Source: OLB6 sp964620125
GTDB lineage: Bacteria > Bacteroidota > Ignavibacteria > Kapaibacteriales > Kapaibacteriaceae
Assembly: GCA_964620125.1 (NCBI GenBank)
Contig: CAZUGQ010000038.1
Span: forward strand, 1 to 14,289
DNA: 14,289 bases
Direction of reading: 5' to 3'
Part shown: positions 1 to 7,728 of the stretch, in pieces
How the letters are laid out: the number at the start of each line of letters is the position of its first letter
Numbering within the stretch: position 1 is the stretch's first letter
The notes under the pieces: generated by a model
Told to the model about the DNA's origin: nothing
Databases searched by the model: none
Seen by the model: the letters and a program-made list of their open reading frames with translations, nothing else
Translations under genes and position numbers: made by a program

Positions 1-55
1 CGACACATCATCATCATCTGATGGCAGCAGGAATTCATGTGTGCGAAGATAAGGC
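1..55. repeat. 55-bp direct repeat, left copy
   Basis: All 55 bases are identical to 3332-3386, and the match ends at base 56 (C here, T in the other copy). Because the copy begins at the window edge, the repeat may extend further left. On the minus strand it reads from GCCTTATCTTCGCACACATGA onward, which is the end of the metZ coding sequence in the right copy; here it is detached from metZ and lies after the stop of the 767-aa secreted-protein gene. An imperfect dyad, ACACAT (3-8) and ATGTGT (37-42), lies near the ends. It may be an attachment-site duplicate or a segmental-duplication scar. Confidence 0.85.
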
Positions 56-92
56 CCTGACTAGAACATACAACGTTCTGGGCGTATTCATG

Positions 93-2396
93 TCACTCAA
101 TGTGCATGTACAATGTTGAGTACACATGGTTGGAAAATGTCACGGTAACCACATACAATCCATGAGCAAGGGTTGCTGTTCCGCTGAGTTCTAGAGACAC
201 TGATTCACTCCCTAAGGGAATCGCTATTGGCTGCCAAACTCCATGACACTCTCCTGTTATGTCAAAGACGCCTACCTGTGTGGCAGCGACTTCATTCGGT
301 TGCACACCCTGCAACACCACCATCAGCCTATCGGGACTTTGGGATACAGTAACTCGTGGCAAGTTGCTAGCGGAGTGAACAGTTACATCCCTATCAACGG
401 TCGTAGTCGGTCTGTCAAACACACGAACCCCTCCAACAACATCGTACCCAGTAAGACCAAGCCAGAGAACGCCACTAGAGTCAAGCAAAGAAAACTCAAC
501 CGAGGTTTCTCTAAGGTGTGAAGGCATTGGTTCAGAGAACACGGTGTCTACAACAACGGTTCTATTATGAATGACAACTAGCCTCTGCTTCGGATGGTCC
601 CAAACCACAAGAGTATCGGCGCGAGTTGCTAAGACAAGACTCGAATTCGTAAACGTACCTTGCAATAGGCTTCCGAACGGAATCAACGTAGAATCCAATC
701 GCGCACTTTCTGGGTACCAGGTGTATTCAACAATGCGATCGACAACGTGCCGATCGTTAATCGCATCATACACTTGAATCGGTACAACGAGTTTGACCCA
801 TTCATCGGTGGAACTCAGAAATTTCTGCGACCAACGAGGCAACAGAGGAACCTTGACGACCGCATTTGCATACCCGAGTGAATCTAGATTTCGCCGGTGG
901 AGAGAATCGCCAGTGACTACATACAGATAGTTGGCAGAGGTCACTACATCCCTAGCAACCTCTCTGCTGCCTGGCGTTCGTGTTTCACTCCAGGTCACGC
1001 CTCTGTCTGTTGACCAGTAAAAAGCCTGTGCACCCCCAGGTACAAAGTACAGTCCACTAGCTTGAGGCTTTATAGCACGAGCATCTATCTGTGCTACCGA
1101 AAAGTTCTGCACCTTCAGATATTGTTCCTGATCAGAATGTTGTATCCAGGCACCATCGTGCAATATGGCTACGGAAGATCCATCATTATTCTTGGAATAA
1201 TGAAGTACACGGTTCTGTCCGCCACTTGGCAACTGAATTAGTTGTGGTTGATCTTGACTACCGACAGGAAACAACATCGACTCACCTGATTTGTCAGTCA
1301 CACCTGCATACCCGATTACCGATGCGCTGGCACCAGGGCCGTGCATGATTCCGAGATAAGAACCACCACCACGGGCGCGCGGAAACGGCCCGAGTTGATT
1401 TTCTTCGCCATTTGCAAGCAATAGCTGTCGCGTACCGAATGTGCCACATGCCATCCAGTGCTCACCGACAGGAATGTGGAAGGCGCCGATTAGGTTGTTC
1501 TTGTCTGAAGGGCGCACCACTTGCACCTGGTGTTGATCCGAATTCACCTCTACAACATCTGGAACCACGAGTTTGTACATTGCTGATAATGGAGTTGCGT
1601 TAGCAATGATTGTGCTCTGACTCCCATTCCAACGCTGCCAGACTTGGGTCAAAACAATCTGTTCATTCTGGATTGTTAGTAAGGCCCAGGCCGCATCCGC
1701 AGGACTAAGTACCCTTAGAATTCTTCCTTGGTAGTTCCGGTCAACAAGAGCAAGTCCATCCCACGAGAGACCGTACATCCGTTTGGTTTCGCCATTCAAT
1801 TGCAGCAGCACCCAATCGTTATGAGTTCTGCGAAAGATTGAGTAGCGGCTTCCATGATTCACGATAATAGTGTCTCTCATGGAGCCGATGCTAATAATCG
1901 GCTCAGTGAAACCTACCAATACTGCTTCTGGAGCTGCTGACAGGTCTGAGGAGGACACCTGAACTTTTTTAACCGTGTCCGACTGCACAACAAGCAATTC
2001 ACTTTCGGACAGCGTAAACGGCGGGCAAACGACATCATGAAGCTCACTAGTTGTGTTGCCGGAAACGATCAGCAGTGTAGAGTCGGCACAATAGGCAATC
2101 AAGGCACTTCCAACTCTACCAATCGCTGTTACACTACACTGGCTCACAGCATCGACTCTTCCAACGTGCGCGCCCGCAAGTGTAAACTCGTCTACTATGC
2201 CGCTTTTATCCAGAGTAAAGTACTTGTCGTCAAAAACAGCGACCTCTATTGGTGAAGCGTAGTTACCTGTGTTGATGGGCTTGAATATCACTTGCGTGTA
2301 GGCTGTTGTGCTTACAGTAAGGAGCATTGAAAGGATTGCCAAGACCTTGTGCAAGGCCGTTATTATACCCGATTCTGATGTGTTGCACTTTCGCAT
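93..2396 (-). CDS. Secreted beta-propeller-like protein with T9SS-like C-terminal domain
   Basis: No specific function is recognised. The chosen ATG at 2396 gives 767 residues beginning MRKCNTSESG, followed by a hydrophobic stretch (ALHKVLAILSMLLTVSTTA) that resembles a signal peptide. An upstream in-frame start at 2432 would overlap the preceding gene by 29 bases and bury the signal peptide, so it is less likely. The body is rich in beta-strand-like repeats. It contains one Asp-box (STDRGVTW), the SxDxGxTW motif of sialidase/BNR-type beta-propellers. The last ~90 residues (around GVFDITGE and HGLYVVTV) resemble a T9SS type A sorting domain, so export to the cell surface or medium is inferred. 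It lies 7 bp downstream of the Cys-rich gene, probably as one transcript. By eye, base composition is more AT-rich than the genes to the right. Confidence 0.75.
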   Translation of the reverse strand: MRKCNTSESGIITALHKVLAILSMLLTVSTTAYTQVIFKPINTGNYASPIEVAVFDDKYFTLDKSGIVDEFTLAGAHVGRVDAVSQCSVTAIGRVGSALIAYCADSTLLIVSGNTTSELHDVVCPPFTLSESELLVVQSDTVKKVQVSSSDLSAAPEAVLVGFTEPIISIGSMRDTIIVNHGSRYSIFRRTHNDWVLLQLNGETKRMYGLSWDGLALVDRNYQGRILRVLSPADAAWALLTIQNEQIVLTQVWQRWNGSQSTIIANATPLSAMYKLVVPDVVEVNSDQHQVQVVRPSDKNNLIGAFHIPVGEHWMACGTFGTRQLLLANGEENQLGPFPRARGGGSYLGIMHGPGASASVIGYAGVTDKSGESMLFPVGSQDQPQLIQLPSGGQNRVLHYSKNNDGSSVAILHDGAWIQHSDQEQYLKVQNFSVAQIDARAIKPQASGLYFVPGGAQAFYWSTDRGVTWSETRTPGSREVARDVVTSANYLYVVTGDSLHRRNLDSLGYANAVVKVPLLPRWSQKFLSSTDEWVKLVVPIQVYDAINDRHVVDRIVEYTWYPESARLDSTLIPFGSLLQGTFTNSSLVLATRADTLVVWDHPKQRLVVIHNRTVVVDTVFSEPMPSHLRETSVEFSLLDSSGVLWLGLTGYDVVGGVRVFDRPTTTVDRDVTVHSASNLPRVTVSQSPDRLMVVLQGVQPNEVAATQVGVFDITGECHGVWQPIAIPLGSESVSLELSGTATLAHGLYVVTVTFSNHVYSTLYMHIE

Positions 2397-2403
2397 CCTA
2401 TTG

Positions 2404-3144
2404 TCAAGACCCGCAGACGTTGGCACAGTCACCTGGAATTACGGGATCTGTGATTGGGCAGTTTGTAGACTCAATCCATTGGCAATTGGTCAGCTCTATA
2501 CGCGGCAAATCTGTGCAGGGGTCCGTTTCGGTACCAGACTTACAAGCGTAGCAGATTCGCCTGCACCAGTAATTATCCGAGCAGGAAACCAATGAAATCT
2601 GCAGATACTGATTTGGTGGTGTTCCTAGAACCTGCCTAACCTGTCTCGTGCACGACCTGTATGAATCCTCTATCTGGATTGGTGCTGTTGTTGGACAGAG
2701 AGGAAGATTTGCAATCTCCTTTGCAATAATGCTCCGACGCAGAGAATTGAAAAGCGCAGGTGTTGTCGGATTGAGACCCCAACAACTTGACTGGGTATCG
2801 TCAAGTAGTTTGACTTCTTGGATGATAATTTCAAGAGAGTTAGTTCCGAACTTCTTACAATAAGTAACCTGCAGGGAGCAACAGGTAACACCGTTGTAGT
2901 AGAGGAAAGGTTCGTTCACTACTAATGCATAACCGACAGGACATTGTGCTTGGAGAGGCGTTGCACCCGTTGCTAGCAGACCAACAAAACAAACCAGAAG
3001 CGCTGTAAGTGAGCCTACAACTTGAAGGAGCAACACAGGCGTTCGAAGATGGCTTTGACTTATTTTATCGTCTATTTTATTGGGCCTGCCGTCCTGCCCC
3101 ATCCGTAGAACACCATGTAGTTGGTTAATTGCTTTGTTCTTCAA
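2404..3144 (-). CDS. Cysteine-rich exported hypothetical protein
   Basis: I do not recognise a family. The protein has 246 residues if it starts at the TTG at 3144, or 232 from the ATG at 3102 (MGQDGRPNK); neither has a clear Shine-Dalgarno sequence. A single hydrophobic segment (PVLLLQVVGSLTALLVCF) ends near ATPLQAQ, which looks like a signal-peptidase site after an unusually long N-terminal region. The mature part begins CPVGYALVV and carries 16 cysteines in about 180 residues, including CC and CRRICYAC, which suggests an extracytoplasmic protein stabilised by disulfides. It is the first gene of a likely two-gene operon with the propeller-like protein, whose start lies 7 bp after its stop. 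Both genes sit inside the segment bounded by the 55-bp direct repeats. Confidence 0.65.
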   Translation of the reverse strand: MKNKAINQLHGVLRMGQDGRPNKIDDKISQSHLRTPVLLLQVVGSLTALLVCFVGLLATGATPLQAQCPVGYALVVNEPFLYYNGVTCCSLQVTYCKKFGTNSLEIIIQEVKLLDDTQSSCWGLNPTTPALFNSLRRSIIAKEIANLPLCPTTAPIQIEDSYRSCTRQVRQVLGTPPNQYLQISLVSCSDNYWCRRICYACKSGTETDPCTDLPRIELTNCQWIESTNCPITDPVIPGDCANVCGS

Positions 3145-3181
3145 TTAGGATGAAAAGAGTAATTCGTGAATTCGGCATGAC

Positions 3182-3210
3182 AACGTAGGTATTTTTACAA
3201 TGCAAGTCAA
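3182..3210 (-). promoter_or_regulatory. Candidate promoter for the secreted-protein operon
   Basis: On the minus strand, TTGACT (3210-3205) and TACGTT (3187-3182) are separated by 17 bases, resembling a sigma-70-type -35/-10 pair; TACGTTG also partly matches the Bacteroidota -7 box TAnnTTTG. The site lies downstream of the metZ terminator and about 38 bases before the TTG start at 3144, so the secreted-protein pair could be transcribed independently. The assignment rests only on motif resemblance. Confidence 0.35.
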
Positions 3211-3247
3211 GTAGACATTCTGGTATTGTGGAAACATGGTGCCCCCT

Positions 3248-3286
3248 AAAACAAAAGCGCCGTTTACCTTGGGGGCAAACGGCGCT
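3248..3286 (-). terminator. Rho-independent terminator after metZ
   Basis: A perfect 10-bp stem is formed by AGCGCCGTTT and AAACGGCGCT (3256-3265 with 3277-3286), with an 11-base loop. Read on the minus strand it is followed by TTTTGTTTTA. It lies about 80 bases past the metZ stop and ends the sugar dehydrogenase-metZ transcript. There is no T-run on the plus-strand side, so it is directional. Confidence 0.85.
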
Positions 3287-3331
3287 GTAGTTGGTTGCTA
3301 CGTACGGTGATCCTACCGGCGCCTCGCGTCG

Positions 3332-3386
3332 CGACACATCATCATCATCTGATGGCAGCAGGAATTCATGTGTGCGAAGATAAGGC
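3332..3386. repeat. 55-bp direct repeat, right copy (contains the metZ 3' end)
   Basis: Identical to 1-55 and in the same orientation, 3331 bp apart. It includes the last codons and TGA stop of metZ (3366-3386) plus 34 bases beyond. This overlap with the end of a housekeeping gene is the usual layout of integration sites that restore the target gene's 3' end. Such an origin is inferred, because no recombinase is visible. Confidence 0.85.
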
Positions 3387-4529
3387 TTGGAGCAGGTCAC
3401 TTTCCAAATCGGCCACATCTTCAAGGCCAATACTCAGCCGCACGAGGTTCATCGTAATGCCTACTGCTGCACGTGCTTCCTCGGTGAGTTTGGCGTGAGT
3501 AGAGGTGGCCGGGTGGGTCACAATACTCCGGGTATCACCAATGTTGGCGGTGATGGAGAAGCGCTTCAGTGAGTCCATGAAAGAGGTTGCAGCACTGACG
3601 CCACCTTTCAAATAGATGGTGATGAGGCCGCCGCCCGCGCTCATCTGGCGCTTGGCCAACGCATACTGGGGGTGAGATGGCAAAAAGGGATACTTCACGC
3701 GTTCAACAGCGGGTTGTGCTTCGAGGACCTTGGCCAGATGTAGCGCGCTCGCGCTGTGCCGGTCCATGCGCACATGTAAAGTTTCGAGACTTTTGCTGAG
3801 GACCCAGGCATTAAAGGGCGACATCGTGGGTCCGGTGTTGCGAGCAAAGAGGTATATCTGTTTGATCAGATCTTCGCGGCCAACTACCACCCCCCCCATG
3901 GACCTTCCCTGCCCATCGAACCACTTCGTGGCGCTGTGCCATACCAGATGAGCACCAAGATCAATAGGACGCTGCAACAGCGGCGTGGCAAATGTGTTGT
4001 CGACATTGAGCATCAAGCCACGCTCGTTGGCAAGGGCACCGAGCGCTGCCAAATCTGCCAGATCCAGACCAGGATTGGATGGCGTTTCTACCAACAACAT
4101 CTTGGTTTCCGGAGTGATTGCCGCCTCCCATTGCGCCACATCATCGATGTCAACAAACGTGCTCGTGATACCCCACCGCGGCAGATAATTCACCAGCAAT
4201 GCATACGTGCTGCCAAACAATGCGCGTGAACTCACGATATGATCGCCGCTCTTGAGTAGTGCCATGATACTCGCAAACCCCGCAGCCATGCCGGTTGCCG
4301 TGGCCACACCTGCCTGAGCCCCCTCCATCAAACACACACGATCTACAAACTCGGTGGTGTTTGGGTTGGTGAAGCGCGAGTAAATGTTGCCTTCTACCTC
4401 ATCTGCAAACATGGCTCGCATGTGCTCGGCACTTTCGAACACAAATGAAGAGGTTGGAAAAATTGGCGAGCTGTGCTCGCGCTGCTCCGTTCGTGGTATC
4501 TGTGTTCGGATAATGTCGGACTGTTCCAT
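3366..4529 (-). CDS. metZ: O-succinylhomoserine sulfhydrylase
   Basis: A 387-residue PLP-dependent enzyme of the Cys/Met-metabolism (cystathionine gamma-synthase) family. It is expected to make homocysteine from O-succinylhomoserine and sulfide in the cytoplasm, bypassing cystathionine in methionine synthesis. The N-terminal IRTQIPRTEQREHSSPIF and EGNIYSRFTNPNT are characteristic of the MetZ branch. The PLP lysine is K202 in HSATKWFDGQGR, the Asp contacting the pyridine nitrogen is D177 (NVDNTFATP), and Y50/R52 are the phosphate-contacting pair from the neighbouring subunit. Length is normal. It starts 11 bp after the stop of the sugar dehydrogenase, so the two are probably co-transcribed, and it ends before a strong terminator. 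A G8 run (plus-strand C at 3890-3897) lies in the MGGVV codons. Its last codons lie in the 55-bp repeat. A related O-acetylhomoserine sulfhydrylase specificity cannot be excluded. Confidence 0.9.
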   Translation of the reverse strand: MEQSDIIRTQIPRTEQREHSSPIFPTSSFVFESAEHMRAMFADEVEGNIYSRFTNPNTTEFVDRVCLMEGAQAGVATATGMAAGFASIMALLKSGDHIVSSRALFGSTYALLVNYLPRWGITSTFVDIDDVAQWEAAITPETKMLLVETPSNPGLDLADLAALGALANERGLMLNVDNTFATPLLQRPIDLGAHLVWHSATKWFDGQGRSMGGVVVGREDLIKQIYLFARNTGPTMSPFNAWVLSKSLETLHVRMDRHSASALHLAKVLEAQPAVERVKYPFLPSHPQYALAKRQMSAGGGLITIYLKGGVSAATSFMDSLKRFSITANIGDTRSIVTHPATSTHAKLTEEARAAVGITMNLVRLSIGLEDVADLESDLLQALSSHT

Positions 4530-4540
4530 GTGCCGGGTGC

Positions 4541-5881
4541 TTAGTGCCTGACGAAGGTACGACTCTGTTGTCCGCGTTCAGACACCCACGAGAACAGGTA
4601 AGGGGCTTTGGCAAGCGCGTGAACGCTCATGATAAGATTTCCTGTTTCGTCTGCCATGCCGGACCATACCGTTCTGCCTTGCGTATCGGCGATCATAGCC
4701 TGAGCTCTACCCGGCAGGCCCTGCACGAAGATTGCATCCGACTGAATAAGGATCTGCACAGGGCTTGCGTCATTGAGCACACTGGAGGTTTTCACGATTT
4801 CTACCAACCAATCGCTGTTCGCGCGTTTGTCTCCGTACCTATCGTGGTTGCTGGAGCAGAAGAAGATGCGTCCTTGCGGACTCTGGCAGATGGCACGTGT
4901 GCGGCCGTAGGTGTCTTTGATGATGTTGCTTTGGCCGGTAACCATCGTGCGCGCTTCGTTAAGCGGAAGATCAACGATGCTGCGATCCTTCATTCCACAC
5001 AGTAACAAATGGTGTTTCCACTGTGGGAACAGGTCGCCATTGTAGTAGATGAGTTGGCCAGGTGCTATGGTTGGCGTCCATACAATTCCAATTGGTTCCT
5101 TCACGTTGCTGTCGGCGCAGAACGTCGTTTCGGTAACCTCATCGCAGAATCCTTCAACAGTCGGCCAACCATAGTTGCGTCCTCGTTCGATGATGTTGAT
5201 TTCGTCATCGCTCGATGCCCCATGTTCCGAGCTGTACAACAGACCATTCGGACCAAGAGCGAGGCCTTGCGCATTACGATGTCCGATAGACCACACCTCG
5301 GAGTTCCATGGATTACCGGGTGCCGGTGCACCATCTCGTGTAAGCCGAAGCACCTTGCCATTCAGCACACCAAGTTGTTGTGCTAGCGAGCCATTGCTGG
5401 CGTCGCCTGTGGTTACGTAGAGGTAACCATCCGTGCCAAACATCAGCCGACACCCATTGTGCACACCTGCTCCATTGATGTCGGCGATGATGTCCGTTTG
5501 GTTCGAGAGTGTATCATCCTCCACGTTAAAGCGCGAGACCTTTAATCGAACATTCTGTCCAGTGCGATAGGTATAAGCAACAAACATCTCTCTCGACGTC
5601 TCGAAGTCAGGCGCAAGCGTCATACCCAGCAGTCCCGCCTCGCCGCTGTTATGTAGGTTCGGCACACGCTCCAGCAGCACCGTCTGCACCTGCTGATCCG
5701 GATCAACGCGCGAAATGCGTCCGTTGAACTCAGTCATGTAGATATTGCCATCCGGTCCCCAGACTATCTCCCACGGTGCCCGCAAGTTTGACAGTACGGT
5801 TCGCGTGGTATACTCCTGCGACCACACCTTACTGGCACATATTCCTGCGCCCAACAGCACTACGACTATGAATTTTACCAT
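4541..5881 (-). CDS. Secreted PQQ-dependent sugar dehydrogenase-like protein with T9SS-like tail
   Basis: This 446-residue protein belongs to the glucose/sorbosone dehydrogenase (soluble PQQ aldose dehydrogenase, YliI/Asd-like) six-bladed propeller family, which oxidises sugars outside the cytoplasm. An N-terminal signal peptide (MVKFIVVVLLGAGICASKVWSQ) is clear. Family motifs appear in order: PWEIVWGPDGNIYMTE (36-51), EAGLLGMTLAPDF (81-93), HNGCRLMFGTDGYLYVTTGD (141-160), IGHRNAQGLALGPNGLLYSSEHG (199-221) and NYGWPTVEG. H141 and R202 match the catalytic His and PQQ-contacting Arg of the family. The position after HNG is Cys, where Gly is usual. Residues ~375-446 (IADTQGRTVWSG...RTFVRH) resemble a T9SS type A sorting domain, suggesting export and surface attachment or release. 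An octamer array ends 29 bp before its ATG. The actual substrate and the use of PQQ are not shown by the sequence. Confidence 0.85.
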   Translation of the reverse strand: MVKFIVVVLLGAGICASKVWSQEYTTRTVLSNLRAPWEIVWGPDGNIYMTEFNGRISRVDPDQQVQTVLLERVPNLHNSGEAGLLGMTLAPDFETSREMFVAYTYRTGQNVRLKVSRFNVEDDTLSNQTDIIADINGAGVHNGCRLMFGTDGYLYVTTGDASNGSLAQQLGVLNGKVLRLTRDGAPAPGNPWNSEVWSIGHRNAQGLALGPNGLLYSSEHGASSDDEINIIERGRNYGWPTVEGFCDEVTETTFCADSNVKEPIGIVWTPTIAPGQLIYYNGDLFPQWKHHLLLCGMKDRSIVDLPLNEARTMVTGQSNIIKDTYGRTRAICQSPQGRIFFCSSNHDRYGDKRANSDWLVEIVKTSSVLNDASPVQILIQSDAIFVQGLPGRAQAMIADTQGRTVWSGMADETGNLIMSVHALAKAPYLFSWVSERGQQSRTFVRH

Positions 5882-5910
5882 GCGTCAAACTACAACTCGC
5901 CTATGCAATC

Positions 5911-5974
5911 CAGTAATCCAGTAATCCCGTAATCCAGTAATCCAGTAATCCAGTAATCCAGTAATCCAGTAATC
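5911..5974. repeat. Octamer tandem array (CAGTAATC, 8 units)
   Basis: Eight contiguous 8-bp units: seven are CAGTAATC and the third is CCGTAATC. They fill most of the 97-bp gap between pntB and the sugar dehydrogenase, 4 bp beyond the pntB stop and 29 bp before the dehydrogenase ATG. The core GTAATC is shared with the two arrays at the right end of the window, so they are one dispersed repeat family. There are no spacers. Any promoter for the downstream gene would have to lie within or right next to the array. Confidence 0.95.
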
Positions 5975-5978
5975 TCTC

Positions 5979-7421
5979 CTACATCATCTTCACCTCATTC
6001 ACCAACGCCGTCATCGTCGTCTTTGCATCACCAAACAGCATAGATGTGTTTGGGCGGAAGAACAGCTCGTTCTCAATGCCAGCATACCCAGCTTTCATGG
6101 AGCGCTTCATGACGATCACGTGTTTGCTTTCTTCCACGTCGAGAACCGGCATTCCGTAGATGGGCGAGGACGGATCGGTCTTGGCTGCGGGGTTTACAAC
6201 ATCGTTGGCACCGACTACCAAGGCTACGTCCGTATGCTTGAATTCCGGGTTGATCTCTTCCATCTCTACAAGCTTATCGTAGCTCACATCCGCTTCGGCC
6301 AGCAGAACGTTCATGTGCCCCGGCATTCTTCCAGCTACCGGATGCACAGCATAGAGCACTTCTACGCCCTTGGCTTCGAGCTCCTGCTCCAGGGAATGGC
6401 AGGTATGTTGTGCCTGTGCAACGGCAAGACCGTATCCGGGTACGATAACAACCCGTTTTGCGTATGCCATGAGCACGGCCGCGTCGGCAGCACTGATTGA
6501 TTTTACCGCGCCGTGCCCACCCGTGCCTGAGCCCCCTGCCGATCCCCCCCCAAACGCACTAAACAACACGTTTGTAAGTGAGCGGTTCATGGCCTTGCAC
6601 ATCACCACGGTAAGCAAGGTGCCAGCCGAACCAACTAGGATTCCGCCGATGAGCATCACCATGTTGTTGTACATGAAACCACCACATGCGGCTGCAACAC
6701 CTGTAAACGAGTTAAGCAGTGAAATGACCACTGGCATATCAGCACCACCAATCGGCAGTACGAACAGCACACCATAGGCGAGAGCGATTCCAGCCAGCAG
6801 GTAGATATGTTCCATGCCAGCATGGCCGCCGTGGAGGATCACGATCACACACACTGCAGTTGCAGAGAGCAGCAACAGGTTGTTCACGATCATCTGACCG
6901 CGATATCGATAGTCGGCCAGTTTTTCTTCGAGCTTGAAGTATGCTACAATCGAGCCTGCAAAACTCACGCAGCCGATCAGCAAGCCTGCCACTACTGCCA
7001 GCAGGTGTAGGGTTCCGGGAGCGTAGGGCTGACTCCCCGATGCGAACAGACCACTATGCACAAGATGATGCAGATGCTTGTATTCCAGCACTGATATCAC
7101 TGCTGCACAGGCACCGCCCATGCCATTGAAGAAGCTTACCATCTGTGGCATTGCCGTCATCTTCACGCGCATTGCCATTAGCCAGCCGATACCAGTGCCA
7201 ACAGCTAGTGCTACAAGTATCCAGGGAAGGTTCCCAAGACCTCGGCCATCGGAATCTCTGTAGAGCGCGATGGTTGCGATGATGGCGATGGTCATTCCCA
7301 TGGCAGCAAGCAGATTGCCAGCACGAGCAGTCTTGGGTGATCCAAGCAACTTGAGTCCACCGATGAAGGTAACCGACGCAATCAGGTAGGATATGGGAAG
7401 CAATACATCCATCAGCATCAT
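5979..7421 (-). CDS. pntB: Proton-translocating NAD(P) transhydrogenase subunit beta
   Basis: The 480-residue PntB subunit of the inner-membrane transhydrogenase, which uses the proton gradient to reduce NADP+ with NADH. Residues 1-290 hold the membrane domain (dII), with about eight or nine hydrophobic segments and conserved stretches such as MPQMVSFFNGMGG and GGADMPVVISLLNSFTG. After a Gly/Ser-rich linker (GGGSAGGSGTGG), the NADP(H)-binding domain (dIII) begins near 312, with GYGLAVAQAQ (330-338 region), HPVAGRMPGHMNVLLAEADV, GANDVVNPAAK (404-414) and KRSMKAGYAGI. Length is normal for the family. It is the last gene of pntAA-pntAB-pntB and starts 25 bp after pntAB. A G8 run (plus-strand C at 6544-6551) encodes part of the FGGGSAGG linker, where a slip would separate dIII from the membrane domain. 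Confidence 0.97.
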   Translation of the reverse strand: MMLMDVLLPISYLIASVTFIGGLKLLGSPKTARAGNLLAAMGMTIAIIATIALYRDSDGRGLGNLPWILVALAVGTGIGWLMAMRVKMTAMPQMVSFFNGMGGACAAVISVLEYKHLHHLVHSGLFASGSQPYAPGTLHLLAVVAGLLIGCVSFAGSIVAYFKLEEKLADYRYRGQMIVNNLLLLSATAVCVIVILHGGHAGMEHIYLLAGIALAYGVLFVLPIGGADMPVVISLLNSFTGVAAACGGFMYNNMVMLIGGILVGSAGTLLTVVMCKAMNRSLTNVLFSAFGGGSAGGSGTGGHGAVKSISAADAAVLMAYAKRVVIVPGYGLAVAQAQHTCHSLEQELEAKGVEVLYAVHPVAGRMPGHMNVLLAEADVSYDKLVEMEEINPEFKHTDVALVVGANDVVNPAAKTDPSSPIYGMPVLDVEESKHVIVMKRSMKAGYAGIENELFFRPNTSMLFGDAKTTMTALVNEVKMM

Positions 7422-7446
7422 TCCGCTTTCATGAACCGTGTGGTGA

Positions 7447-7728
7447 TCACTTCTTTCTGAACATTTCCAGCATTCGATTTGTCACTACAAAGCCCCCTAC
7501 CACATTGAGCGTACCGAGAACCACGGCAACAAAGCCAAGTACGAGTGAAAGTGTATCCTGCGCCATACCCATCACGATGATCGAGCCGATGATCACTACT
7601 CCGTGGATAGCATTAGCTCCACTCATCAGTGGTGTGTGGAGTACACTCGGAACATGTCCGATAAGCTCCACTCCAAGGAAGATCATCAGGACTATCAGAT
7701 AGATGAGTGAGAGTGTAGACTGGTCCAT
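7447..7728 (-). CDS. pntAB: NAD(P) transhydrogenase subunit alpha, membrane part
   Basis: A 93-residue membrane protein forming the small alpha-part of domain II in three-subunit transhydrogenases, as in the PntAA/PntAB/PntB arrangement of Rhodospirillum rubrum. It has three hydrophobic segments (LSLIYLIVLMIFLGVELI, AIHGVVIIGSIIVMGM and LVLGFVAVVLGTLNVVGGFVV) and the family hallmark VPSVLHTPLMSGANAIHG. Its ATG shares one base with the TGA of pntAA (TGATG), indicating translational coupling. pntB follows after 25 bp. In enterobacteria this part is fused to PntA; here it is separate. Confidence 0.96.
   Translation of the reverse strand: MDQSTLSLIYLIVLMIFLGVELIGHVPSVLHTPLMSGANAIHGVVIIGSIIVMGMAQDTLSLVLGFVAVVLGTLNVVGGFVVTNRMLEMFRKK

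Noticed and set aside
1..55. Integron attC-type recombination site
   Set aside because: The ACACAT/ATGTGT dyad is only 6 bp, attC core features are absent, and no integron integrase is seen.
3125..3430. Minus-strand ORF of 101 codons across the metZ end and terminator
   Set aside because: It overlaps metZ out of frame and runs through a clear Rho-independent terminator; no family resemblance.
4544..5005. Plus-strand ORF of 153 codons opposite the sugar dehydrogenase gene
   Set aside because: Antisense shadow; the minus-strand frame carries family motifs throughout.
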